Shown piece by piece: positions 51,716 to 60,772 of a stretch of DNA of 64,000 nucleotides. The stretch is from Streptomyces graminofaciens (GTDB lineage: Bacteria > Actinomycetota > Actinomycetes > Streptomycetales > Streptomycetaceae): contig NZ_AP018448.1 in NCBI RefSeq assembly GCF_030294945.1, positions 2,914,001-2,978,000 of the forward strand. Direction: 5' to 3'. The translations under genes and the position numbers were made by a program. The notes beneath the pieces were generated by a model. The model searched no databases, was not told the origin of the DNA, and worked only from the letters and a program-made list of their open reading frames with translations. How positions within the stretch are numbered: position 1 is the first letter of the stretch; the number at the start of each line of letters is the position of its first letter.

Positions 51716-52534
51716 TCAGGCCACCGACGCGATCCGTGACTTGATGTCGTCCGGCGACAGGTGCCCCTTCGCCGACACATGGTCACCGGAGGACTCCCCG
51801 CGCAGTCGCCGCCCGATCCACGGCACCAGATAGTCGCGCGCCCAGTGGATGTTGTCGCGGCGCACCTCGAACGTGCCGCGCGGCGGCAGCGGGGGCCAGG
51901 GCTGGTCGGGGTCTGCGGGCACCTCGACGCCGAGGACCTGCCCGGCGCGCAGCGCCACGCGCGTGTGTCCCTCGGGCGAGAGGTGCAGCCGGTCGTCGTC
52001 CCAGGCCCGCCTGTCCTGGACGGTCTTGAGGGACCACAGGTCCAGTACGGGGCAGCCGTACCGGTCGGCGATGGCCCGCACATGTCCGTTGTACGTGGCG
52101 ATCTTGCCGCGCAGGTGCCTGAGCACCGGGATGTCACGGGTGTCGAAGCCGGTGGTCACCATGACCGTGCCGACGGCCGAGGTCAGGGTCGAGATCGCCC
52201 GCTCGAAGCGTTCGGCGACCTCGTCCGGGTCGGTGCCGGGCCGGATGATGTCGTTGCCGCCCGCGCAGAAGGAGATCAGGTCCGGGGCCAGCTCGATGGC
52301 CCTCGGCATCTGGTCCTCCACGATCTGGTCGAGGAGTTTCCCGCGCACGGCGAGGTTGGTGTAGTCGAAGTCGCCCTCGGGCAGGCGGTCCGCGAGAAGT
52401 ACCGCGAACCGGTCGGCCCAGCCGACGAACGCCCCGTCGGGCCCCGGATCGCCGACGCCCTCGGTGAAGCTGTCCCCCACCGCCACGTACGACCCGATCA
52501 CTGATCTGCTGTCATTCTTCGAATCGTCTGCCAC
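51716..52534 (-). CDS. SGNH/GDSL-type hydrolase
   Basis: 272 aa from a GTG at 52534. Block I is VAVGDSFTEG (nucleophile Ser), block III CAGGNDI, and block V DDDRLHLSPEGH with the catalytic His. No signal peptide is visible, so it is likely cytoplasmic. These enzymes are esterases/lipases with broad substrates. It is adjacent to the pectin operon but separated by 150 bp, and its order and strand are compatible with an independent unit. Confidence 0.85.
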   Translation of the reverse strand: MADDSKNDSRSVIGSYVAVGDSFTEGVGDPGPDGAFVGWADRFAVLLADRLPEGDFDYTNLAVRGKLLDQIVEDQMPRAIELAPDLISFCAGGNDIIRPGTDPDEVAERFERAISTLTSAVGTVMVTTGFDTRDIPVLRHLRGKIATYNGHVRAIADRYGCPVLDLWSLKTVQDRRAWDDDRLHLSPEGHTRVALRAGQVLGVEVPADPDQPWPPLPPRGTFEVRRDNIHWARDYLVPWIGRRLRGESSGDHVSAKGHLSPDDIKSRIASVA

Positions 52535-52684
52535 ATCGGCCCATGATTCATCGTTCCATGTGACTTACGCGACCGTAATAAGGGGTTGACGGGCGGTGAG
52601 ATAGACCACGTGTCAAGTGTTGGTCAACCCGGAATACGGCAGGTCGGGGCACCTGTTCCGGGCTGCCCCGACCCGCCGTGGCGA

Positions 52685-53401
52685 TCAGTGGTGGCCGGAC
52701 AACCTCCACACCCGGAAGTCCTCGATCCGGAAATGGCTCCAGGTGGTCCGGAAGGCGAAATGTCCGCTCGTGTACGGCTCCGGGTCGGTGTAGTCGAAGA
52801 CGAGCCGCCCGTTGTTCCACCACTGGACCTTCGAGCCGTCGGAGACGATCCGGACATGGTTCGGCTCGTTCGCGACCAGCAGCGGCTCGGTGTAGTCGTG
52901 GATCAGCGGCCGTACGCCCGCCTCGCCGACGTACCGGCGCAGCCGCGTCGTCGTGTTCGTGTTGGCGCCGTAACCCGCGTAGTACGTCTTCAGATAGTCG
53001 TACTCGGCGAGCGCGCCGCCGCGCGGGGTGGCGAAGAGGTTGTCCGGCGAGCGTACGTCGACGGCGTTCCAGAAGTTGTTGAGGTCCGAGACCCGGTCGT
53101 TGACGCCGCCCGCGGAGACCGGGGTGGCCGTGTACGCGATGACGTACGGCCCTTGAAGCTTCCGCTTGAACCAGACCGTCGCGCCGGCCGGTACGTCGAC
53201 CTCCAGGACGCCGCGCTCGGCCGTGACCGTGCCGCCGGACTGGAGTTCGACGGCCCACTGGCCGAGGCCGTGCCGGAAGTCGTCGGCGGCGATCAGCCGG
53301 CCGTGACGGCGGTGCGGGCTCGCGGACGCCGTCCCCACCGGGGCGAGCGCGGCGAGGGCGGCACCGGCGGCGAGGGCTCCGAAGGCTCTGCGGGTGGTCA
53401 T
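52685..53401 (-). CDS. Secreted DUF6250-type protein
   Basis: 238 aa from the ATG at 53401, which overlaps the stop of the PL11 lyase gene. The N-terminus is TTRRAFGALAAGAALAALAPVG, a twin-arginine-like signal. The mature part (RLIAADDFRHGLGQWAVELQ, NDRVSDLNNFWNAVDVRSPD, GHFAFRTTWSHFRIEDFRVWRL) has a concanavalin-like jelly-roll pattern that I associate with DUF6250. The operon context implies a carbohydrate-binding or -cleaving role in rhamnogalacturonan degradation. Confidence 0.75.
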   Translation of the reverse strand: MTTRRAFGALAAGAALAALAPVGTASASPHRRHGRLIAADDFRHGLGQWAVELQSGGTVTAERGVLEVDVPAGATVWFKRKLQGPYVIAYTATPVSAGGVNDRVSDLNNFWNAVDVRSPDNLFATPRGGALAEYDYLKTYYAGYGANTNTTTRLRRYVGEAGVRPLIHDYTEPLLVANEPNHVRIVSDGSKVQWWNNGRLVFDYTDPEPYTSGHFAFRTTWSHFRIEDFRVWRLSGHH

Positions 53402-55293
53402 GACGCTCCTTCTGTAGGTGCATTACGGGGGGTCGTGGTGATCGTGGGCCTGGGGATGCGGCGGGTCTCGGTGCCGAGGTAGTAGTCCGTGTACGTGGAC
53501 TGGAGGTAGCCGCGCACGGTCCAGCCGAGGCGGTACTCGGCGTTCTGGGCGAGCGTGTAGACGCGGGTCTTCGTCGGCTCGGTGGTGGTGTGGAGGCGCA
53601 GGGCGGTGTGGTCGGCGGTCTCGGCGAGGATCTCCTCGCGCCAGTCGCCGATGAGGTCGCCGTAGAAGGGGGTGGCGTTGCGCGCCCCGGAGACGACACC
53701 GGCCGGGTCGAAGATCCTGGTGCTGGTCTCCGTCGCCGGGTCCCACTCGGAGACGTGCGTGTGGTCCAGCAGCTCCGAGCCCTTGTCGCCGTCCCACCAG
53801 ACGCGGAAGTTGACGCTGGGGGTGGTCGTGGCGACCTTGCCGTCCTGGACGTTGTGGACGCCCGCGCCGGGAGCGGTGACGTCGGCGGTGGAGGTCCAGT
53901 ACTCGTAGCCGGGGTGGTTCGGGTCGATGTCGCCGGTGCTGCCCCGGCCGACGTCGATGTCGGTGTCGTTCTCCCAGTCGGCCGGGTGCTGCCCGGTCAC
54001 CAGGCGCTCGCCGGTGTCGGCGTCGTAGTAGTACCAGGGGAAGTTCGGGACGACGCCCAGCTCCGCCTGTTGGATGGCGAAGCCCTCCAGGCCGGGGCGG
54101 TCGGGGTCCAGGTCGGCGATGTGGAAGCGGTCGCCGTGCCCGGCGCCGTCGACGACGTACCGGAGCGTGCCGTCGCTGTTCACCACGTAGTTGCCGTCGG
54201 CGATCTCGTCCTTGCCGTCGAGGTCGACGTCGACGGTGCGGATCTGGTGGAAGCTGGTCGCGCCGCCGGCGGCGGGCACGACGTACTTCCAGCGGCGGGT
54301 GAGGTCCCTGCCGTCGAAGTCCCAGGTCTGGAAGAGGATCCGGAAGGCGCCGCGCCGGGCACCGACACGGGTGACCAGCTTGGTGACGAGGCTCGGGTGG
54401 ACACCGTCGAGGTAGGCGACACCGAAGTGGCCGCCGGAGGGGCCGTCGGCGACGAAGTCGTCGGGGACGGGCTGCCGGGTGCGTTCGGCACCCGTGGCGC
54501 CGTCGATCACCGACACGAACTGGTCGGCGGGCGAGGCCGCCGTGACCTGCGAACCGTCCGCGAAGGTCGTCCCGGCGGCCGTGTGCGCCAGCACCTCGGC
54601 CCGGCCGTCGCCGTCCAGGTCGAACACGGTCACGTTGTCGTCGTTGCGGTAGCCGCCGATGGCCGTGGAGCCGCTGATCGCGGCGGGCGCCGGGTCGTTG
54701 GCGCCGTTCCCGCCGACCTGGGTGTACGAGCCGGGTCCGAGGTCGACCCGCCACAGCGGCTCGCCGGTCAGCGTGTACGCCTCCAGCAGGTCGGGCTTGT
54801 CCCGGGTCCGCGAGAGCCGGCTCACGACCAGCTCGTACCGGCCGTCGCCGTCGAGGTCGCCCGGCCAGGCGTGCTGCACGGTGTAGTCGTCGGCGGTGGC
54901 GAGCGGGATCTCCGCGTACCCGGCGGCGAAGCCGAGCCCGGAACTCGGCTTCAGCTCCCGCCCGCCCACGACGGCCCGCACGGTGTAGGTGCCCGTGCCA
55001 CGGCTGTTGTCCTGGTACGTCGTCGACCTGGTGATCGGCGCCCGGTTCAGCCGCTTGCCGCCCTTGTACACGTTGAAGGCGATGGCGTCGCCGTACCGCG
55101 CGTACTCCGTGCCGAGCAGGCGCCAGCTGAGAAAGGTGCCACCGTCGGACGGGACGGCGACCAGGCCGCGGTCCAGGTTCTCCACGATCCTGCGTGGGGT
55201 GTCGGCGGCGTGGCCGGCGGGCGCGGAGGAGAGCCCGGCCAGCAGGGCGGCCGCAGTGAGGACGACGGTTCTTCGGCGTCGCAGGTTACGCAC
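53398..55293 (-). CDS. Rhamnogalacturonan lyase (PL11)
   Basis: 631 aa from a GTG at 55293. A Sec signal peptide is followed by a fibronectin-like N-terminal domain and an eight-bladed propeller with repeated calcium loops (GDLDGDGRYEL, DLDGDGRAEV, DVDLDGKDEIADG) of the YesW/YesX family. It cleaves the backbone of rhamnogalacturonan I by beta-elimination outside the cell. The start overlaps the stop of the esterase gene by one base, so the genes are coupled in one operon. Confidence 0.93.
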   Translation of the reverse strand: MRNLRRRRTVVLTAAALLAGLSSAPAGHAADTPRRIVENLDRGLVAVPSDGGTFLSWRLLGTEYARYGDAIAFNVYKGGKRLNRAPITRSTTYQDNSRGTGTYTVRAVVGGRELKPSSGLGFAAGYAEIPLATADDYTVQHAWPGDLDGDGRYELVVSRLSRTRDKPDLLEAYTLTGEPLWRVDLGPGSYTQVGGNGANDPAPAAISGSTAIGGYRNDDNVTVFDLDGDGRAEVLAHTAAGTTFADGSQVTAASPADQFVSVIDGATGAERTRQPVPDDFVADGPSGGHFGVAYLDGVHPSLVTKLVTRVGARRGAFRILFQTWDFDGRDLTRRWKYVVPAAGGATSFHQIRTVDVDLDGKDEIADGNYVVNSDGTLRYVVDGAGHGDRFHIADLDPDRPGLEGFAIQQAELGVVPNFPWYYYDADTGERLVTGQHPADWENDTDIDVGRGSTGDIDPNHPGYEYWTSTADVTAPGAGVHNVQDGKVATTTPSVNFRVWWDGDKGSELLDHTHVSEWDPATETSTRIFDPAGVVSGARNATPFYGDLIGDWREEILAETADHTALRLHTTTEPTKTRVYTLAQNAEYRLGWTVRGYLQSTYTDYYLGTETRRIPRPTITTTPRNAPTEGAS

Positions 55294-56345
55294 TAACGCT
55301 CCTTGTGCAGAAGGGAGATGAGCCGGTCGGCCACCTTGCGGTGGCCCTGGGCGCTCGGATGGACGGCGCCGTGGAAGTCACCGTCCGCCACCGAGAGCCA
55401 GCCGGTCGTGTCGACGAACTCCGTTCGCGGGTCGGCGAGTTCGCCGACGACGGCGGCGATGTCGTCGGCGTGCGACCCGTCGAACGGGCGCAGCGCGAGG
55501 ACGCGGGCGTGCGGTGCGGCCGTCCGCAGGCGTTCCAGATAGGCGCGGTAGGCGGGACGGAACTCGGCCGGGCCGTACGCCGTGTCATTGGTGCCCTGGT
55601 TGACGACGATCACATCGGCGTCGCGGTCCGAACGCGCCGGGGAGCCCGCGTGGTTCCAGCCGTACGCGGCACCGGCGGCCGGCACTCCCCCGTTCCCGGT
55701 CTGGATCACGCCCTGCCGGCCGAACCCGACCTGGGTGAGCGAGGCGTGCAGGGCGTCGGCGACGAGGGTCGGGTAGGCGGCCGTACCGTCCGCGCAGTCG
55801 GAGGTGTTGACCTCGCACAGGGCCAGGACGCCCTGGGTGATGGAGTCGCCGTAGAACGCCAACTGCCTTTTGTGTGGCTGATGTCGTCCCAACAGGTGGC
55901 CCCGGATCCCGGTCAGCGTGACCCCCGTCTCCAGCGGTGGCGTCCACCGGTTGGCCCGGGAGAAGACGTCCTTCACGGAGAGCTCGACGGTGTGCGGTCC
56001 GCGTCCCGGTGCCGTGATGCGCAGGTCGCTCCGGTCGACCGCGTACAGCTGCTTCGGGCCGCCGTCCACCGATACGTAGATCTGCGCGGGCACGGTGACC
56101 GAAGTGACGTCGAACAAGGTGTGGACGCTGCGGCCCGTGAACCGGAAGCGCAGCCTGGAACCGGAGTTGACGGTGGCGGCGGCCTGGGCGGTGCGGCTCC
56201 AGTGGCCCTCGTAGACGAGCCGCCGGTCGTCGGGACGCACCACGTTCGGCTCACCGGACGCGAGTACGGGTGGGGTGGCACCGGCCAGGAGACCCACGGT
56301 CGCCGCCGTACTCACGAGGACGCGGCTCATGAGAGGGCGCCTCAT
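55293..56345 (-). CDS. Secreted SGNH esterase with CE2-type N-terminal domain (rhamnogalacturonan esterase)
   Basis: 350 aa from the ATG at 56345, or 345 aa from the ATG at 56330; the first overlaps the stop of the lyase gene (ATGA). The signal peptide ends near ASG-EPNVV. A beta-sandwich domain (residues about 30-130, GSRLRFRFTGRSVHTLFDVT) is followed by the SGNH core (LAFYGDSITQGVLALCE with the Ser, VVNQGTNDTAYG, GDFHGAVHPSAQGH with the His). Position between two lyases suggests removal of acetyl groups from rhamnogalacturonan. Confidence 0.83.
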   Translation of the reverse strand: MRRPLMSRVLVSTAATVGLLAGATPPVLASGEPNVVRPDDRRLVYEGHWSRTAQAAATVNSGSRLRFRFTGRSVHTLFDVTSVTVPAQIYVSVDGGPKQLYAVDRSDLRITAPGRGPHTVELSVKDVFSRANRWTPPLETGVTLTGIRGHLLGRHQPHKRQLAFYGDSITQGVLALCEVNTSDCADGTAAYPTLVADALHASLTQVGFGRQGVIQTGNGGVPAAGAAYGWNHAGSPARSDRDADVIVVNQGTNDTAYGPAEFRPAYRAYLERLRTAAPHARVLALRPFDGSHADDIAAVVGELADPRTEFVDTTGWLSVADGDFHGAVHPSAQGHRKVADRLISLLHKER

Positions 56346-59094
56346 GACGGGATCCGATCGCCGATGAGCGCGAGGTTCTGGATCGCCGCGAGCGCCCACT
56401 GGGCGGAGGAGTTGGTGGAGATCCATGGGATCTCCTCGGTCCTGTGGAGCACGTCCGGGGTCTTGATCGTCACCCGGGACCAGTCGTTGGACGGGAAGTA
56501 GGTGTCGCTGCCGGTGTAGAACTCGTTCCAGGCGCGCTTGGCCAGCGTCGGGTCGTCCTTGTGGCGGGCCGCGTAGGCCGTGATGCGGGAGTGCGCGGCG
56601 GGCAGCGCGGAACGCCAGGTCGAGCCGGTGAGAGCGGTCTTCTCGGCGTTGGTGCCGTTGTAGTACTGCGCGTACTTCAGCCAGGCGTCGGCGAACTCGG
56701 GTTCCTTGTCGCCGAGCAGCGAGACGAGTTCGCTGTTGGTCTCCACGAGGCCGAACACCGCGCTGAGATGCGAGACGTTGACGCTCTTGTCGGTGACGAC
56801 GGCGAACTTCCCGGTGTCGGCGTCGAGGAGGGCGTCGCCGGTGAAGAAGCCGTTGGGCTGGTCGGCGATGGTCCGCAGGGAGTTGACCAGTTTCTCGTAC
56901 GCCTTCTCGGCGTTCGGGCCGCGTCGCTCCCATTCGGTGAGCCAGGCCGCCGACAGCGCGCCCCAGTCGGTGCCGAAGCCGACGGACAGGGCGTGGCGGT
57001 CGCCCGGTTCGTAGTCGTCGGTGCGGACCTTGCGCTGCGGGTCGACCTGTAGGAACGTCAGCTCGGCGGTGACGAGTTCGCGCAGTAGGTCGCCGGTGCG
57101 TTCGTCGCCGGTGAGGAAGTAGTGGAAGCGGCGGTTCGTGGCCGTGGAGATGCGTAGCTGCTTGGCGCTGTCGGCGTAGTGCTGCACGCCGTGCCGGGTG
57201 CCGAGTCCGGCGTACTTGCCGAGGTGGTGGACGTCGACCTCGCCGGTGTGCCGGGTCATGGCCTCGGCGAAGCGGAACGCCTCGGCCGAGCCGGTGCGCA
57301 GGAAGTGGTACCAGAGCCATAGGTCGGTGCCCAGCTCGGAGTTGTCCCAGGCGTAGCCGCCGACGTCGTAGCGCCAGACGTGGCGGTCGTTGTCGTAGGT
57401 GTGCTGGACGTCCCCGTAGTCGAGGAAGCCGTACCAACGGCGGTCCTCGCGCTGGTCGCGGTAGTAGGCGAACAGGTCGTCGAGGTGGTCCTCGATCGCC
57501 TTGCGAGCCGCGTTCGACCGGTCGACCGGGGCCCAGTCGCCGAAGATCCCCGCGGCGTGGAGGCGTTCTGGGGTGGCCGTGAGCAGCGGCGGGGTGGCCA
57601 CGGCGGCGGCCTGCGCGGCCAGCTTCTCGGCGCTCGGGGTGGCGTCCAGCGCCCAGAAGGCCAGCTCGCTGGTGCGGGCGATCCCGTAGGGGTTGCCGAA
57701 GCCCGGCTCGTAGTCCTCGTAGGTGATCTCCAGGCCTTCGAGCTGCTTGTCGTAGGTGTCCTGGCCCAGGCCGTCGTGGTAGAAGCGCAGGTCGAGCGGG
57801 GGTGCGTCGGGCGAATAGAGCCAGAGCGTCACCTCGGCCGCGTCCGTGTGGGCGCCGCGGATGTCGAGCTGGGTGGGGTGGCGCTGCCAGAAGTCGCGCA
57901 GGCCGAAGGAGAGTCCGCCGCTCGCGCCGCCGACGTATCCGAAGCCGCCCGCGCGCTGTCCGGCGGCGGCCGGGATCCAGCCGTAGCCGGACCGCGTGCG
58001 CTTGCGGATGGCGTAGCCGTCGGCGGTCGGCTGGGTGAGCGTGAAGTCGCCCCACTTCGGGATGTAGGCGAGGCGGCCGGAGACCCGGCTGTCCCAGGTG
58101 GAGGTGTCGGGCAGCTTCTCGCCCGCGATCTGGGCCTTGCGCACGGCCTCGCCCGGGTCGCGGCGCAGCCCGGTGATCCCCTGCACCGCTTCGGCGAAGA
58201 GACCGCCGCCGGAGTCGGCGAGCCGGACATGGCGGTCGTACGCCTCGTCGCGGAGCGGCACGGTGAAGCGGACGCCGAGCCCGCGCAGGAAGTCGCCCTT
58301 GTCGGAGCCGGGTTTCTGCTCGCCGTCCCAGACGAAGGTGTGCACGAGCTTGAAGGACTCGGCGCCGGCGTGGAAGGCGAAGCGCAGGGTGAACGGCAGC
58401 CAGTCGCGACGCCCGTGCCGGTGGCGGCCCTCGACCCGGACGACGGCCCGGACCGGCCCGTCCTGCTCGACGGTCACCTTCTCGACCCGCCCGTCGAACT
58501 CCTCGACTTCGGCGCCGCCCTCGTATCTCCCCTGCCGCAGGGCGACCAGTCGGCCGTCGCGGGCGATCTCGGTGGAGCCACGGCTGACGCTGCGCACGAC
58601 CGTGCGGGAGTTCCGGCCGCCGAAGACGACCGTGATGACGCCGGTCGAGACCTCGACATGGCCGCCGGTGCGGGTGACGGTCACCTTTCGCGCGGGGGCG
58701 GCCGGTGTCCGGCGGACAGGCGATACGTTTCCGCCTTCGGCGCGTCGGGGGCGATCGCGTGCGCCGTCCACTTCACCGATCCGTCGGGCCACTGGGCGGT
58801 GACCCAGCTCTGCACGGGGACGTCGTCACCGGCGGCCGTGGTGAGCCGGAAGCCCTGGCCGGCCTGGTGGGTACCGCGGGCCCACGGCACGCCCCAGGTG
58901 GTGCCGGCGTGCGCGCCCGGCGCCGAACCCTCCAGCCAGTGAAGTTCGGTGTCACCGGCCGAAGCGGCGCCCGAAGCTCCGTCCGGGGCGGCGGCGGCAC
59001 TGCGGGACAGTGCCCAGGAGAACTGGGTGGCGGCGGCCGCGACCGCGGCACCCTTGATGACAGTGCGTCGGTCGACGCCGGACACACCGGACAC
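56342..59094 (-). pseudogene. Exo-rhamnogalacturonan lyase-like (PL26, PcRGLX/YetA-like), frameshifted
   Basis: Two overlapping frames make one family member of about 917 residues. The upstream frame (59094 to 58681) has an atypical Tat-like start (GVDRRTVIKGAAVAAAATQF), then TELHWLEGSAPGAHAGTTWG and WPDGSVKWTAHAIAPD, and stops after LSAGHRPPPRER. The downstream frame (from about 58735 to 56342) continues PAAPARKVTVTRTGGHVEVS and carries the rest of the catalytic fold (YGFLDYGDVQHTYDNDRHVW, GGYAWDNSELGTDLWLWYHF). A missing base within the GC-rich 58690-58730 stretch would restore one frame. It may be a true inactivation or a sequencing error in a C-rich run; the rest of the operon is intact. 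Confidence 0.8.
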
Positions 59095-59116
59095 AGAGGA
59101 CCTCCGAAGGCATAGA

Positions 59117-59124
59117 AAGCGCTT
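59117..59124. promoter_or_regulatory. LacI-type palindrome upstream of the pectin operon
   Basis: AAGCGCTT, within GAAAGCGCTTGC, lies 23 bp before the ATG at 59094. AAxCGCTT cores are typical of LacI-family operators in Streptomyces catabolic operons, and the place suits repression. No LacI gene is adjacent; the regulator is elsewhere. Confidence 0.5.
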
Positions 59125-59250
59125 GCGGAGATCACTGTGTCCTCACGGTCGCACGACTGTCGATACTTCGGTCAGCCATGCCACAAGACCGCAACACGAT
59201 GATCATGATTCGCCCGGGCCGGGCCGCGACCCCACCGATCCGGGCGTGCC

Positions 59251-59286
59251 GAAGGCCGGACCCCGGGGATCGGGGGTCCGGCCTTC
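59251..59286 (-). terminator. Hairpin terminator after the M23 gene
   Basis: GAAGGCCGGACCCC and GGGGTCCGGCCTTC form a 14-bp stem with an 8-nt loop, starting about 28 bp beyond the M23 peptidase stop on the minus strand. Confidence 0.75.
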
Positions 59287-59313
59287 TGATCCTCTCGGCA
59301 GGGAGCGGGTGCG

Positions 59314-60306
59314 TCAGACGCTGACGCCCTTCTGCCGCAGATACGCCAGCGGGTCGATGTCCGAGCCGTAGTCCGGCGTCGTCCGGATCTCGAAGTGCAG
59401 ATGCGGTCCGGTGACGTTGCCGGTGGCGCCGGAGAGGCCGATCTGCTGGCCCGCGCTCACCGACTGGCCGGCGGAGACGCCGATCGAGGACAGGTGGGCG
59501 TACTGGGCGTAGTAACCGTCGGCGAGCTTGATGACGATCTGGTTGCCGTACGCGCCGCCCCAGCCGGCGGAGACGACGGTACCCGCGCCGACGGCCTTGA
59601 GGGCGGTGCCGGTGGGGGCCACGAAGTCGACACCGGTGTGGTAGCCGCTGGACCACATGCTGCCCGCCGTCTTGTAGGCGGTGCCGATGGTGGCGCCCTC
59701 GATGGGCAGGGTGAAGCCGGAGTTGCTGGACTCCGAGGTCTGCGTGGTGGAGGTCGACTCCTCCGCGGCGGACTCGGCGGGCTTCGAGGACTCGGAGGTC
59801 TTCGACGACTCGGCGGGCTTGGAGGACTGCGACGACTGACGCTGCGTCGAGGACTGGGGCGCGCTGCTCGACGCGGCCTTGCCGCCGAGGGTGAGCTTGA
59901 GGCCCGGGTGGATGAGCGACGGGTCGGAACCTATCGCCTGGCGGTTGTCCGCGTAGATCCGCTTCCAGCCGCCGTCGACGTCCTGCTCCTCGGCGATCTT
60001 CGCGAGATAGTCGCCGATCTTGACCGAGTAGGTCTTCGTCTTCGACTTCTTGGTGCCGGTCTTCTCCGCCCGAGCGGCCTTTTCGGCCTGCTCCAGCCGT
60101 GCGCTCTGCTCGGCGGCGGCCTTCGCCGCGGCGATCGAGACCGTCTTCTCGGAAACGCCGGAAACGGCGGCCGTCGGCGTCGCCGCGTGGGCGCCGGCGG
60201 CACCCATCAGCGGGAGGGCGAGCGCGGCACCACCCGTTCCGGCGGCGGCGATCGAGCGGGTGAATCGCTGGGACTTCGGACGGCGGTGCTTACCCTTCGC
60301 GGGCAT
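59314..60306 (-). CDS. LysM-M23 peptidoglycan endopeptidase
   Basis: 330 aa from the ATG at 60306 with GGAGAGG upstream. A signal peptide is followed by a coiled-coil-like Ala/Lys/Glu-rich helix, a LysM domain (YSVKIGDYLAKIAEEQDVDG, IYADNRQAIGSDPSLIHPGL), a Ser-rich linker and a C-terminal M23 domain with HTGVDF and GPHLHFE metal ligands. It hydrolyses peptidoglycan cross-links and acts in the wall during growth or spore germination. The 5' region holds a ydaO-type c-di-AMP riboswitch, as expected for this group of genes. Confidence 0.92.
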   Translation of the reverse strand: MPAKGKHRRPKSQRFTRSIAAAGTGGAALALPLMGAAGAHAATPTAAVSGVSEKTVSIAAAKAAAEQSARLEQAEKAARAEKTGTKKSKTKTYSVKIGDYLAKIAEEQDVDGGWKRIYADNRQAIGSDPSLIHPGLKLTLGGKAASSSAPQSSTQRQSSQSSKPAESSKTSESSKPAESAAEESTSTTQTSESSNSGFTLPIEGATIGTAYKTAGSMWSSGYHTGVDFVAPTGTALKAVGAGTVVSAGWGGAYGNQIVIKLADGYYAQYAHLSSIGVSAGQSVSAGQQIGLSGATGNVTGPHLHFEIRTTPDYGSDIDPLAYLRQKGVSV

Positions 60307-60319
60307 GACGAATTCCTCT

Positions 60320-60460
60320 CCGGCGCCTGCGAGGTGAGCTGTCGGGTGCGGACTGGAGATGCCCGGCCGTGCTCGCGCACGGCTTTACCCCTAGCCTGTT
60401 CCGGAGACCGGAACAGGCGGGACTACCTGTGGGTCCCCCGCTCCTGCCGTGGATCGGGTC
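60320..60460 (-). promoter_or_regulatory. ydaO-yuaA (c-di-AMP) riboswitch, probable
   Basis: Read on the minus strand, the leader contains GGGGGACCCACAGGTAGT near its 5' part, a tall hairpin (CCTGTTCCGG/CCGGAACAGG), and CCCGACAGCTCACCTCGCAG before GCGCCGGAGAGG. These blocks match the conserved core of the ydaO-yuaA class, in particular the CCGACAGCTxACCTCGxAGGCG element. In Streptomyces, cell-wall hydrolase genes are typical targets. Exact ends are approximate. Confidence 0.8.
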
Positions 60461-60772
60461 GGTATACGGCTCCGGTCGGCGGCAGGATTGGGCGTCCGTC
60501 CGGATTGAGGCCGAACGTAAGCGACTTGCGGCTCAAGAGACAACTATTGGGATTACCTGTGCGTCTTCCTATCTGATCCTTATGCGAATTATCGATCACG
60601 CTCCGTAAATGAGCGTTCTCGCGCTTTTCGCAACCCCCCTGGAAACACGCATGAATTACGTGGACATGACGGCAACGGACCGTCACGAATATGACGCTGC
60701 TCACGCACCTACGGCCCAGTAGGCTTTATTCCAGGGCTTGCTGGAATTAAAGCTTCATTTCGGACACAACGC
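60461..60772. other. AT-richer upstream region between the M23 and galactosidase genes
   Basis: No gene. It carries the presumed M23 promoter and, near 60728-60747, ATTCCAG and CTGGAAT (6-bp loop), which probably serves as a terminator for the galactosidase gene on the minus strand. Confidence 0.45.
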
